7,905 nt of DNA from Desulfobacteraceae bacterium (lineage in GTDB: Bacteria; Desulfobacterota; DSM-4660; Desulfatiglandales; Desulfatiglandaceae): NCBI GenBank assembly GCA_013203065.1, contig JABMQV010000393.1:1-7905 (forward strand), written 5' to 3'. Within the stretch, counting starts at the first letter, position 1, and every line of letters begins with the position of its first letter. The position numbers and the translations under genes are program-made. Below, piece after piece: positions 1 to 6,101 of the stretch. Under the pieces are notes generated by a model, which worked only from the letters and a program-made list of their open reading frames with translations, was not told the origin of the DNA and searched no databases.

Positions 1-725
1 AAAAAATCGATTCAAGCCTGGATTCAATCCGTGACCGTCAGGCAGAGAATGTAGCGGAGATGGACAGAATCAGGCTCCAACTCCAGACCCTCACGGGCCG
101 TGTGGAAGAGAACAATCATTTGGTCAAGCGTACTGTGGAGAGGGACACCACGGAGCAGGATGAGGGGATGAGGAGGTTGTCCGAACTCAGCGAACGGGTT
201 GATAAACTTGATGCAAGTATGCGACACCTTAACAGCTATCTGGGTCTAGAACCGCGAGAAGGTGTTACAAAAGAGGAGGCGGAGAAATCCCCCAAGGCGG
301 TGAGCACACATACGACGCCCCCGCCCCCGGTAGCTGAAAAGGAGCCCGTGTCGCCAGAAAAGAGACTCTATGAGCTGACACTCAAACTCTATCGTGATGG
401 GAAATATGAGGAGGCTATCGAGGGCTTCAGGAACTTTCTCAAGAAATACCGGAAATCAGACCTGGCCGATAACGCCCAATTCTGGATAGGGGAATCAAAC
501 ATGTCCCTGAACCAGTATGAGCAAGCCATCCTGGCCTATCAGCGTGTGATAAAGAAGTACCCCAATGGCAACAAGGTGCCCAATGCAATGCTTCGTCAGG
601 CACTGGCCTTTTCTGAAATAAAGGACAAAACCAGTTCAAAGATATTACTCAAAAAGATTATAAAAAAATACCCCAAATCGAACGAGGCAAAGATTGCCAG
701 GGCAAGGCTCAAAAAAATGCGATAG
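1..725 (+). CDS. cpoB: Tol-Pal system protein CpoB/YbgF, 5'-truncated by window edge
   Basis: Periplasmic Tol-Pal accessory protein. In E. coli the family links peptidoglycan synthesis by PBP1B to outer-membrane constriction through TolA. The frame is open to the left edge (first whole codon at position 3), so the ATG at 60 is internal and the signal peptide lies outside. About 240 residues are visible. Residues 1-80 are charged and heptad-like, fitting the N-terminal trimerising coiled coil. Residues 82-117 form a Pro/Thr/Lys-rich linker. Residues 120-240 form about three TPR units (YRDGKYEEAIEGF, LNQYEQAILAYQRVIKKYP, then a third ending KKYPKSNEAKIA), matching the YbgF C-terminal domain. 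The gene ends with TAG at 723-725. In most genomes pal and tol genes lie upstream, which cannot be seen here. A generic TPR protein is the alternative, but the coiled coil, linker and TPR order favours CpoB. Confidence 0.85.
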   Translation, partial: KIDSSLDSIRDRQAENVAEMDRIRLQLQTLTGRVEENNHLVKRTVERDTTEQDEGMRRLSELSERVDKLDASMRHLNSYLGLEPREGVTKEEAEKSPKAVSTHTTPPPPVAEKEPVSPEKRLYELTLKLYRDGKYEEAIEGFRNFLKKYRKSDLADNAQFWIGESNMSLNQYEQAILAYQRVIKKYPNGNKVPNAMLRQALAFSEIKDKTSSKILLKKIIKKYPKSNEAKIARARLKKMR

Positions 726-837
726 CCTATCCACAGGGCCGACAGAGGATTGCGCCTTTCAGATCGATCCAAGATATTCCATCCAAAAAAAGTGAAACAA
801 CAATCTCTCCAAAGGCACCTTGCCTCACGCCTGAAAA

Positions 838-962
838 GCAGCGAACATACCACGATGGCAATACTTGCCGCGATCACAGGACTCGGCGGTGGTTGGAAGG
901 GAGGGGCGTGTATCCTAAGCCCTCTGGCCGGGGGACGGTTGTTGAGAAAGTCCATTTACAGC
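838..962 (+). other. G-rich segment with folding potential, candidate structured RNA or decayed element
   Basis: Several complementary arms sit close together. ACCAC (849-853), GAT (854-856) and GGCAA (857-861) run without a break. They can pair with GTGGT (889-893), ATC (873-875) and TTGCC (865-869), giving one bulged hairpin with a three-base loop. A second hairpin joins GAGGGGC (901-907) to GCCCTC (919-924) with one bulged G. The composition changes sharply to AT-rich just after 962. No Rfam family was recognised. The strand is uncertain, since the pairing works on either. It could equally be the remnant of a mobile or protein-coding element. Confidence 0.3.
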
Positions 963-968
963 TAGTTT

Positions 969-980
969 TTATGCTTAATT
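969..980 (+). repeat. 12-bp direct repeat, copy 1 (TTATGCTTAATT)
   Basis: An exact copy of this 12-mer recurs at 1086-1097 in the same orientation, 117 bp downstream. Both lie in the AT-rich region before the helix-turn-helix gene. The repeat is AT-rich, so chance is possible. Confidence 0.4.
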
Positions 981-1063
981 GATCGAAATTAAACTTGGAA
1001 AACTGAAATCCAAATCAAATATAGGAAATTAGGATATTTTTGTTTACTAATAGCAGCTTTTTA

Positions 1064-1092
1064 TTGACTTTAATGTTTTTAGGTATTATGCT
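1064..1092 (+). promoter_or_regulatory. Predicted sigma-70-type promoter for the helix-turn-helix gene
   Basis: TTGACT at 1064-1069 is a 5/6 match to the -35 consensus. A 17-bp spacer separates it from TATGCT at 1087-1092, a 4/6 match to the -10 consensus. Transcription would start near 1099, about 60 bases before the ATG at 1162. The second copy of the 12-bp repeat overlaps the -10 element, so a protein bound there could block this promoter. This is a pattern match only. Confidence 0.4.
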
Positions 1093-1097
1093 TAATT
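1086..1097 (+). repeat. 12-bp direct repeat, copy 2, overlapping predicted -10
   Basis: Identical to 969-980. Its position on the predicted -10 of the helix-turn-helix gene makes it a possible operator, perhaps for autoregulation; this is inference. Confidence 0.4.
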
Positions 1098-1161
1098 TCA
1101 TAACATCGTTAAGGATGTTCGTGAACCTAATCAAAATAATTTTGAGACAGAGGAGCGTATC

Positions 1162-1350
1162 ATGCCAGAAATAATGACCACTAAAGAGATTGCAAAATAT
1201 TTGAAATTGCATGAGATTACCATTTGCAAATATGCAGCGGAAGGCAAGATTCCTGCGATCCGGATCGGGAGGGTCTGGCGATTCGATAAGGAAGCCATTG
1301 ATAAGTGGATCAGCGGGGGCCAGAAAAGGGAAACCAAGAAAAAGAAATAA
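1162..1350 (+). CDS. Small excisionase/MerR-type helix-turn-helix DNA-binding protein
   Basis: A 62-residue protein that is almost entirely one winged helix-turn-helix domain of the HTH_17/excisionase type. Helix one and the turn are seen in MTTKEIAKYLKLHEITICKY (residues 5-24), followed by AAEGKIPAIRIGRVWRF, the typical GKIPA-x-RIG-x-xWRF wing, and EAIDKWI. The tail is Lys/Arg-rich, ending KKKK. The start at 1162 is set by AGGAG at 1151-1155, six bases upstream. Such proteins act as excisionases next to integrases or as stand-alone small regulators. No integrase or phage gene is visible here, so a chromosomal regulator is more likely. It stands alone: an AT-rich promoter region precedes it and the next gene is convergent, 75 bp away. 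The target is unknown; the 12-bp repeats upstream are candidates. Confidence 0.85.
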   Translation: MPEIMTTKEIAKYLKLHEITICKYAAEGKIPAIRIGRVWRFDKEAIDKWISGGQKRETKKKK

Positions 1351-1420
1351 TCATGCAGGGGGTCCCCATTCCTGATAATCTGGAAGTGAATCTCCGGGTT
1401 GCAACATCCTCTTTTTCCGG

Positions 1421-1434
1421 TATCCTTAAGGATA
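1421..1434. repeat. 14-bp perfect palindrome at the end of the DUF1343 gene
   Basis: TATCCTTAAGGATA is perfectly self-complementary and contains the minus-strand stop codon (TAA, 1428-1426). It lies between two convergent genes. No T-run follows on either side, and the TTAA centre leaves a stem of only about five pairs, so it is a weak terminator candidate. Confidence 0.3.
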
Positions 1435-2601
1435 GAGGAGGTATGGCTCCCTCCATTCAAAAAAATATTCCAGCTCTTTCTCCCATTTTTCTTCTGTAAG
1501 GGGCAGAGCACGCCCCGATTCCAGCTCGCGCCGGATGGATGAATTGCCCATAATTAGGTCTATGGGCTTTTTTTTGTATTCATACTCATAGGGTGGTTCT
1601 TTCCACTCAAACTTGTCCCGGTGGATCTCTAGTACCGCCTTCAGCAAGGCCAGTGACGTAAAGTAGGGCCGGTAGACCCGGGGATCGAGTACCTGTATCA
1701 TAAATCCGTGGCAAAGTTCTCCCTGCCATTTGTGAAATGTGGGGCGAAAGGAGAATTCCTGAAGGTGGCACCCGCGCGTGGCTTCCGGGTCCAGACAGTG
1801 TTTGATCGCCGTGGGATTCAAATAGGGCGCCCCAAACACCTCAAAGGGCCTGCAAGTTCCTCGTCCTTCCGAAAGGTTGGTACCTTCCCAGATCACCTGT
1901 CCGGGGTAGACAAATGCTGTTTGGGGGAGAGGCATATTGGGGGAGGGCATCATCCATGTCAATCCGGTCTCAAACCAGAGCATCTTCCGATGCCATCCAT
2001 CCATGGTTACGATTTCCAGATCACAGTTTAGGCCAAAGACGTCATTGAAGATCCCGGCCATCTCCCCCATTGTGAGGCCATGCCGCATGGGGAGACCATA
2101 AGGTCCCACAAATGAATAGAGTTCCGGCTGGAGAAGGTTCCCCTCGGCCACCGCTCCCCCCAAGGGGTTCGGTCGGTCCAGGACAAGGACCTTTTTGCCC
2201 CCCTTTGCTGCACCCCTCAGACAACTGAGCATGGTGGAGGAGAAAGTATAAACTCTTGTTCCCACATCCTGCAGATCTATGATAAGGACATCTATCATCT
2301 CAAGCATATGCGGAAGCGGCTCTCTTTTATCGGCATAGAGGCTAAAGATGGGTATCCCTGATTCTTTGTCAATTGAATGATCGGTTTCGACCATATTGTC
2401 CTGGTCCTCACCGCCGAACCCGTGCTGTGGACCGAAAAGGGCCTTCAATTGGCCCGGCAGCAGACCGGAAATGATTTTCTCGGAGGTATTTAATTGGCTA
2501 TCCAGTGAGGCCTGGTTGGAAAGGAGCCCCAATCTATAACCCTTGAGCCTTTTACAGTTTCCCTCGCGAAAGCGATCTATACCTGTCCGGACATAATCCA
2601 T
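1426..2601 (-). CDS. DUF1343 / NamZ-family (GH171-like) protein, probable exo-N-acetylmuramidase relative
   Basis: This 391-residue protein fits the DUF1343 family, whose characterised members (NamZ, GH171) release N-acetylmuramic acid from peptidoglycan fragments. Hallmarks in order: RLGLLSNQAS (23-32), LFGPQHGFGGEDQDN (55-69), IDLQDVGTRVYTF (108-120), LDRPNPLGG (141-149), RHGLTMGE (173-180), PSPNMP (219-224), EGTNLSEGRGT (239-249), and a C-terminal end in EPYLLYP. Length is normal. The chosen ATG (2601-2599) follows AAGGG about ten bases upstream, and homologues begin at this point. A TTG at 2658 would add 19 residues but has no ribosome binding site. No signal peptide is visible, so cytoplasmic action on imported muropeptides is likely. 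The HG motif reads PQHG; many family members, as I recall them, have PEHG, so activity and substrate are uncertain. Confidence 0.85.
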   Translation of the reverse strand: MDYVRTGIDRFREGNCKRLKGYRLGLLSNQASLDSQLNTSEKIISGLLPGQLKALFGPQHGFGGEDQDNMVETDHSIDKESGIPIFSLYADKREPLPHMLEMIDVLIIDLQDVGTRVYTFSSTMLSCLRGAAKGGKKVLVLDRPNPLGGAVAEGNLLQPELYSFVGPYGLPMRHGLTMGEMAGIFNDVFGLNCDLEIVTMDGWHRKMLWFETGLTWMMPSPNMPLPQTAFVYPGQVIWEGTNLSEGRGTCRPFEVFGAPYLNPTAIKHCLDPEATRGCHLQEFSFRPTFHKWQGELCHGFMIQVLDPRVYRPYFTSLALLKAVLEIHRDKFEWKEPPYEYEYKKKPIDLIMGNSSIRRELESGRALPLTEEKWEKELEYFFEWREPYLLYP

Positions 2602-2623
2602 ATGCTGGTTCCCTTGTACTTTT

Positions 2624-2652
2624 TTGAGAATCCTATGTGATCTGCCTATTCT
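2624..2652 (+). promoter_or_regulatory. Possible sigma-70-type promoter for the peptidase gene
   Basis: TTGAGA (2624-2629, 5/6 match) and TATTCT (2647-2652, 4/6 match) are 17 bp apart in the short divergent gap. The start site would fall near 2659, leaving an unusually short leader of about 12 bases before the ATG at 2671. Confidence 0.3.
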
Positions 2653-2670
2653 TTTCAAGACAGTAGGGAC

Positions 2671-3570
2671 ATGAAAAAAGATTTTCTCATTCTTTTCCTT
2701 GCAACCTGCCTGATACTCTTTGCAAATGGGGTTTACGGCGGGGGAGTGCAGGTCCTGGAAAGAGACCCTGTCACGGTCCTTTATGAGCCCCCTTTGGGAG
2801 CCGTTTCACAGGAGGTCGCAACCCGCTACCCGGGGATCATGAGAGAGCTGGAGGGTACCCTTGGATGGCGTATCAATTCGCGACCCACCGTGTTACTGGT
2901 TGGTGATAGCAGCCACTTTCGCAGGATGGCTGAGAGCCCCCTGACGGTTGCCTTTGCCGTCCCCTCAAGGGGCCTGATTGTAATCGACTACTCCAAGATG
3001 AAGCGCCATCCTTTCAAGCTTGAGGATACCCTGAAACACGAGATCTGTCATTTACTGCTTCACGAACACATCAAGGAGAAACTATTACCGCGGTGGTTGG
3101 ATGAGGGTGTCTGTCAGTGGGCAAGCGGGGGTGTGGTAGATATTATTATGGATCAAAAACGATCCCTTCTTAACAAGGCGGCGTTTAGAGGCAATTTTAT
3201 CCCCCTGAGTTCCTTGCAAAGGGGTTTCCCCAGAGATAAAGACTCCTTATTGTTGGCCTATGAGGAGAGCGAGAGTTTTGTGGAGCATATCCTCGGCAGG
3301 TACGGCAAAGAGGGGATCTTGGCGGTTCTTGAGCGCATGAAAGGGGGGGAGGAAGCAGGTATAGCCGTTCTGAGGGCCCTATCCATACCCCTTCAAAGGC
3401 TTGAAGAGGAATGGCATCGTTCGCTAAGGAGAAAGATGACCTGGTTTACATACCTGAGCTATCATCTCTACGAAATCCTTTTTGCCTTTGGCGCCCTGAT
3501 TACCGTATACGCCTTCATAAGGGCCATGCGGAGGAAAAGGGCCTATATGAACGAAGAGGGAGAAGGATAA
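2671..3570 (+). CDS. Exported, membrane-anchored gluzincin metallopeptidase (peptidase MA-like)
   Basis: A 299-residue predicted zinc peptidase. Residues 1-23 form a signal peptide (MKKD, then a hydrophobic stretch to FANGVYG). LKHEICHLLLHEH carries the HExxH zinc motif at 123-127, and LPRWLDEGVCQW supplies the downstream Glu ligand at E145, the gluzincin pattern of peptidase MA-like domains. A hydrophobic segment at about 259-284 followed by RAMRRKR (285-291) predicts a C-terminal anchor with a cytoplasmic basic tail, so the catalytic domain should face the periplasm. The start is supported by the signal peptide; the AGGG at 2665-2668 is close and weak as a ribosome binding site. The gene is divergent from the DUF1343 gene with a gap of about 69 bp, so an envelope-turnover role is plausible. 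The substrate is unknown. Confidence 0.8.
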   Translation: MKKDFLILFLATCLILFANGVYGGGVQVLERDPVTVLYEPPLGAVSQEVATRYPGIMRELEGTLGWRINSRPTVLLVGDSSHFRRMAESPLTVAFAVPSRGLIVIDYSKMKRHPFKLEDTLKHEICHLLLHEHIKEKLLPRWLDEGVCQWASGGVVDIIMDQKRSLLNKAAFRGNFIPLSSLQRGFPRDKDSLLLAYEESESFVEHILGRYGKEGILAVLERMKGGEEAGIAVLRALSIPLQRLEEEWHRSLRRKMTWFTYLSYHLYEILFAFGALITVYAFIRAMRRKRAYMNEEGEG

Positions 3571-3659
3571 TATTCCTCAATTTTCAGAGATGACCCGCGT
3601 ACCTTTGATACGCTCATCGGATGGAACATGGAAACAAGCAACACTGAAAGGAGCCACAA

Positions 3660-5663
3660 ATGGAATTCCCCTATCTGTTTTCGCCCATAAAAATCAATGG
3701 TATGGAGCTAAAGAATCGGATCGTCATGACGGCTATGCATCTTGGGTATACACCACAGGGAGAGGTTACAGACCGCCTGATAGATTTCTATGCCCTCAGG
3801 TCAAGGGGTGGGGTGGGGTTGATCATCGTGGGCGGGTGTCCCGTTGATGAACATGGCGGCATGTCAGACATGATATGTATCCATCATGATCGTTACATCC
3901 TCGGCCTCAGGAGGTTAACAGGGGCTGTAAAGTCCAACGGGGCCAGGATTGCTGCCCAGCTATACCAGGCAGGCCGTTATACCCATTCATCCATGATCGG
4001 GGGGCACAAGCCTTTTTCTGCTTCAGCGGTGCGCTCCAGATTGACAGGTGAGACCCCAAGGGCCCTGGAGTCAGAAGAGATACCGGAGGTTCAACAGAAA
4101 TTTGTTGAAGCGGCTCACCGTGCCAAGGAATCCGGATTTGACGCGGTGGAAATCCTGGGGAGTGCAGGTTATCTCATTAGCCAGTTCCTCTCGCCCCTCA
4201 CAAATCGGCGCAAAGATGCCTACGGAGGCTGCCTCGAGAACCGGATGCGTTTTGGGCTGGAGATAATTGAAAAGATAAGAAAAACCGTTGGACCGGAGTA
4301 TCCCCTATTGATGCGTTTGGCCGGCAATGATTTTATGGAGGGGGGGAATACCAACCTGGAGGCAAGGGCCTTTGCATCTGAACTCGAAAAGGCCGGGGTT
4401 GACCTCTTTAACATCACGGGCGGATGGCATGAGACACGAATTCCCCAGTTGACCATGTTTGTTCCCCGAAAGGCTTACGTCTATCTTGCCCAGGGTATAA
4501 AGTCTGTGGTTTCGGTCCCTGTCCTGGCCAGCAATCGGATTAATGACCCAGCCGTTGGAGAGGAAATCCTACGAAATGGAGAGGCCGATCTGGTGACCAT
4601 GGCCCGGGCCCTTCTGGCAGATGCAGATCTCCCGCGAAAGGCCCGGGACGGAAACTCAGCGCTTATCTATCACTGTGTGGCGTGTAACCAGGGCTGCTTT
4701 GATAGGATTTTCACATCTCAACCGGCAGCCTGCTTGGTCAATCCAAGGGCGGGGAGAGAGGGAGAAATGGCCGTGGTTCCTGCTCCTGAGCCCAAAGAAG
4801 TCCTGGTTATTGGCGGGGGACCCGGTGGCATGAAGGCGGCCTGTATTGCTGCTGAGAGGGGCCACGGGGTCACCCTGATGGAAAAAGAGCGCACTTTGGG
4901 AGGGCAGCTTCTCCTGAACCGGAGAATACCGGGCAGGAAGGAGATGGTCACTGTAGCAAAGGACCTGGCCAATAACCTGGAGGGCTTGGGCGTTGATATA
5001 CTTCTGGGGAGAGAGGCGACGGCAGCGTTGATCACAGAGATGGCGCCAGATGCGGTTGTGGTGGCAACCGGGGCAAGGCCCCTATTTCCGGATCTGAGCG
5101 GTATGGACGATCCAAAGGTGGTACAGGCATGGGATCTCTTGAGCGGAAAAGTGGGTGCAGGTCAAAAGGTGGCAGTTGTTGGGGGAAACGCTGTTGGACT
5201 GGAAACGGCCATCTTCTTGGCCAATCAGGGGACGATTTCGCCCGAAGTGCTCCATTTTTTGATGGCAAATAAGGCCGAGACCACTGAAACATTGACAGAT
5301 TTGCTCAATAGAGGCAATAAGGAAGTAACCGTTGTGGAAATGGCCAGAAAAGTGGGGCAGGATATTGGTTTGTCGACCCGCTGGACGGTCATGGCGGAAC
5401 TGAGACGCCTCGGGGTCAAAATTATGACCGGCACCAAGGCAGTGGGTGTCAGCCCCGACGGCCTGGAGGTGGAAAGGGAAAGGGGTCGTGATCTCCTTGC
5501 TGTCGACTCTATTGTGATTGCAGCAGGGTCCAGACCTGAAGACGGGTTAGTCCATCAGATCCACGGGATGGTTCCTGAGATTTATACGGTGGGAGATGCC
5601 AAAGAACCCCGGAATGCCCTGGAGGCGATCCGGGAAGGATTCATGGTGGGGCTGAGGCTATAA
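3660..5663 (+). CDS. FadH-like 2,4-dienoyl-CoA reductase / enoate reductase family oxidoreductase
   Basis: A 667-residue cytoplasmic flavoenzyme, close in length and domain order to E. coli FadH. Residues 1 to about 335 are an Old Yellow Enzyme-type TIM barrel binding FMN. Y171 (GSAGYLISQF) and H257 (GGWHETRIP) align by motif with the catalytic Tyr and His of FadH. C339, C342, C346 and C358 (C-x2-C-x3-C-x11-C) should bind a 4Fe-4S cluster. From about 380 follow FAD and NAD(P) domains, with VLVIGGGPGG (381-390), VAVVGGNAVG (504-513) and YTVGDAKEPRNALEAIREG near the end. All cofactor and catalytic motifs are present. The start follows AAAGGAG (3647-3653) by six bases. The family also includes 2-enoate reductases and bile-acid enzymes (BaiCD/BaiH). 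No beta-oxidation genes are adjacent, so the substrate is not fixed and no gene symbol is given. Confidence 0.87.
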   Translation: MEFPYLFSPIKINGMELKNRIVMTAMHLGYTPQGEVTDRLIDFYALRSRGGVGLIIVGGCPVDEHGGMSDMICIHHDRYILGLRRLTGAVKSNGARIAAQLYQAGRYTHSSMIGGHKPFSASAVRSRLTGETPRALESEEIPEVQQKFVEAAHRAKESGFDAVEILGSAGYLISQFLSPLTNRRKDAYGGCLENRMRFGLEIIEKIRKTVGPEYPLLMRLAGNDFMEGGNTNLEARAFASELEKAGVDLFNITGGWHETRIPQLTMFVPRKAYVYLAQGIKSVVSVPVLASNRINDPAVGEEILRNGEADLVTMARALLADADLPRKARDGNSALIYHCVACNQGCFDRIFTSQPAACLVNPRAGREGEMAVVPAPEPKEVLVIGGGPGGMKAACIAAERGHGVTLMEKERTLGGQLLLNRRIPGRKEMVTVAKDLANNLEGLGVDILLGREATAALITEMAPDAVVVATGARPLFPDLSGMDDPKVVQAWDLLSGKVGAGQKVAVVGGNAVGLETAIFLANQGTISPEVLHFLMANKAETTETLTDLLNRGNKEVTVVEMARKVGQDIGLSTRWTVMAELRRLGVKIMTGTKAVGVSPDGLEVERERGRDLLAVDSIVIAAGSRPEDGLVHQIHGMVPEIYTVGDAKEPRNALEAIREGFMVGLRL

Positions 5664-5684
5664 TGATTTTAAGGTCAAGTTGAA

Positions 5685-5705
5685 GCCCCCGTATTTATTT
5701 GGGGC
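5685..5705 (+). other. Small GC hairpin in the leader of the bTHX gene
   Basis: GCCCC (5685-5689) pairs with GGGGC (5701-5705) around an 11-base AT-rich loop. It lies between the oxidoreductase stop and the bTHX ribosome binding site. No T-run follows, so it is not a standard terminator. It could limit read-through or act in the bTHX leader. Confidence 0.3.
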
Positions 5706-5740
5706 GATACCGGTTAAATATTTATAAAGGAGGGTTGGTT

Positions 5741-5842
5741 ATGGGTAAAGGTGATATCCGGACAAAGCGCGGAAAGATCTGGAGAGGTACCACGGGCAGG
5801 ACCCGTCCCAAGAAAAAAAAGAAGGAGAAGTCTCAAAAGTAA
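5741..5842 (+). CDS. 30S ribosomal protein bTHX (Thx family)
   Basis: A 33-residue very basic protein recognised from [20 protein letters not shown] followed by TRPKKKKK. The family pattern is MGKGD-x-x-T-x-RGKI-x-RGT-x-G-x-x-RP; the founding member is Thx of the Thermus thermophilus small subunit, where it packs among 16S rRNA elements in the head. Every hallmark is present except a Thr where many members have Tyr after RGT. A strong ribosome binding site, AAAGGAGGG (5726-5734), sits six bases before the ATG, supporting real expression. The C-terminus has a Lys run encoded by an A-rich stretch. It lies 77 bp downstream of the oxidoreductase gene on the same strand and may be co-transcribed or have its own promoter. 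At 33 codons it falls below usual gene-calling cut-offs. Confidence 0.9.
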   Translation: MGKGDIRTKRGKIWRGTTGRTRPKKKKKEKSQK

Positions 5843-5848
5843 AGAGCT

Positions 5849-5860
5849 GTTTGGCCAAAC
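5849..5860. repeat. 12-bp perfect palindrome after bTHX
   Basis: GTTTGGCCAAAC is perfectly self-complementary and lies seven bases after the bTHX stop. It lacks a spacer and a T-run, so it is a poor terminator. It may be a protein-binding site or chance. Confidence 0.25.
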
Positions 5861-5976
5861 CCCACGCCGGAAACCCCTGCTTATTTCCTCCAGACCTATT
5901 GGGAGTTCGAAAAATGTCTCATAGGTACGCCCAGATGGCGGAAAAACCCAAGAAAGTTGACAAAAAATGAAACCCT

Positions 5977-5990
5977 TTGACTTAGGTCAA
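5977..5990. promoter_or_regulatory. HcpR-like (CRP/FNR-family) operator upstream of hcp
   Basis: TTGACTTAGGTCAA is a perfect TTGAC-N4-GTCAA inverted repeat, the motif established by comparative genomics for HcpR, the CRP/FNR-family activator of hcp genes in Desulfovibrio and other anaerobes. Its centre (5983.5) is 41.5 bp before the start predicted from the -10 at 6013-6018, the class II activator position. An additional lone TTGAC half-site lies exactly 20 bp upstream (5957-5961). Confidence 0.75.
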
Positions 5991-6012
5991 GGCAATTGTT
6001 TTCTGAATCGTG

Positions 6013-6018
6013 AATAAT
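6013..6018 (+). promoter_or_regulatory. Predicted -10 element of the hcp promoter
   Basis: AATAAT matches the -10 consensus at 5/6. The position where a -35 would lie (5990-5995, AGGCAA) is a poor match, as expected for a promoter dependent on an activator bound just upstream. Transcription would begin near 6025, giving a leader of about 77 bases. Confidence 0.5.
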
Positions 6019-6101
6019 GGCGCCAAAATTGAGGGAAGGAAGCGGCAGATTGCCTGTTCCTAAAGAAGAAAAAGTCAACTCAGGATGAAAGGAGACTAAC
6101 C

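Larger units (their letters stand above)
726..1161. other. Intergenic region without a convincing gene
   Basis: This 436-bp gap has two parts. The first, to about 962, is of mixed to high GC and is open in several frames at once: + strand 750-965 from a TTG, + strand up to a TGA at 980-982 without an ATG start, and minus strand 955-596. None has a ribosome binding site or a recognisable product. The second part, about 963-1150, is AT-rich and holds a direct repeat and a promoter-like pair described separately. No clear intrinsic terminator follows cpoB. Confidence 0.6.

Noticed and set aside
596..955. 119-codon ORF on the minus strand across the cpoB end
   Set aside because: It is antisense to the clear TPR coding sequence for about 130 bp, shows no recognisable domain and no ribosome binding site.
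750..965. 71-codon ORF on the + strand
   Set aside because: It starts with TTG, has no ribosome binding site, resembles no known family, and overlaps two other open frames in the same segment.
1015..1212. 65-codon minus-strand ORF in the AT-rich region
   Set aside because: Its composition follows the AT-rich background (Ile, Leu, Asn, Lys) and it overlaps the start of the well-supported helix-turn-helix gene.
1162..1350. Evidence of a prophage or integrative element around the excisionase-like gene
   Set aside because: No integrase, attachment-site pair, tRNA or phage gene is visible; such small HTH proteins also occur as ordinary regulators.
1359..1368. GGGGGTCCCC palindrome after the helix-turn-helix gene as a terminator
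   Set aside because: There is no room for a loop and no T-run follows.
2602..2658. TTG start extending the DUF1343 protein by 19 residues
   Set aside because: No ribosome binding site precedes it, and the added basic peptide is not part of the family's usual N-terminus; the ATG at 2601 fits better.
2671..2736. Lipoprotein signal in the peptidase N-terminus (LATC)
   Set aside because: Thr before the Cys does not fit the lipobox, and the hydrophobic stretch continues beyond it, so an ordinary signal peptide is more likely.
5957..5985. Constitutive sigma-70 promoter for hcp using TTGACA at 5957-5962
   Set aside because: The sequence 17 bp downstream (ACTTAG) is a poor -10, and the -10 at 6013-6018 aligned with the operator explains the region better.
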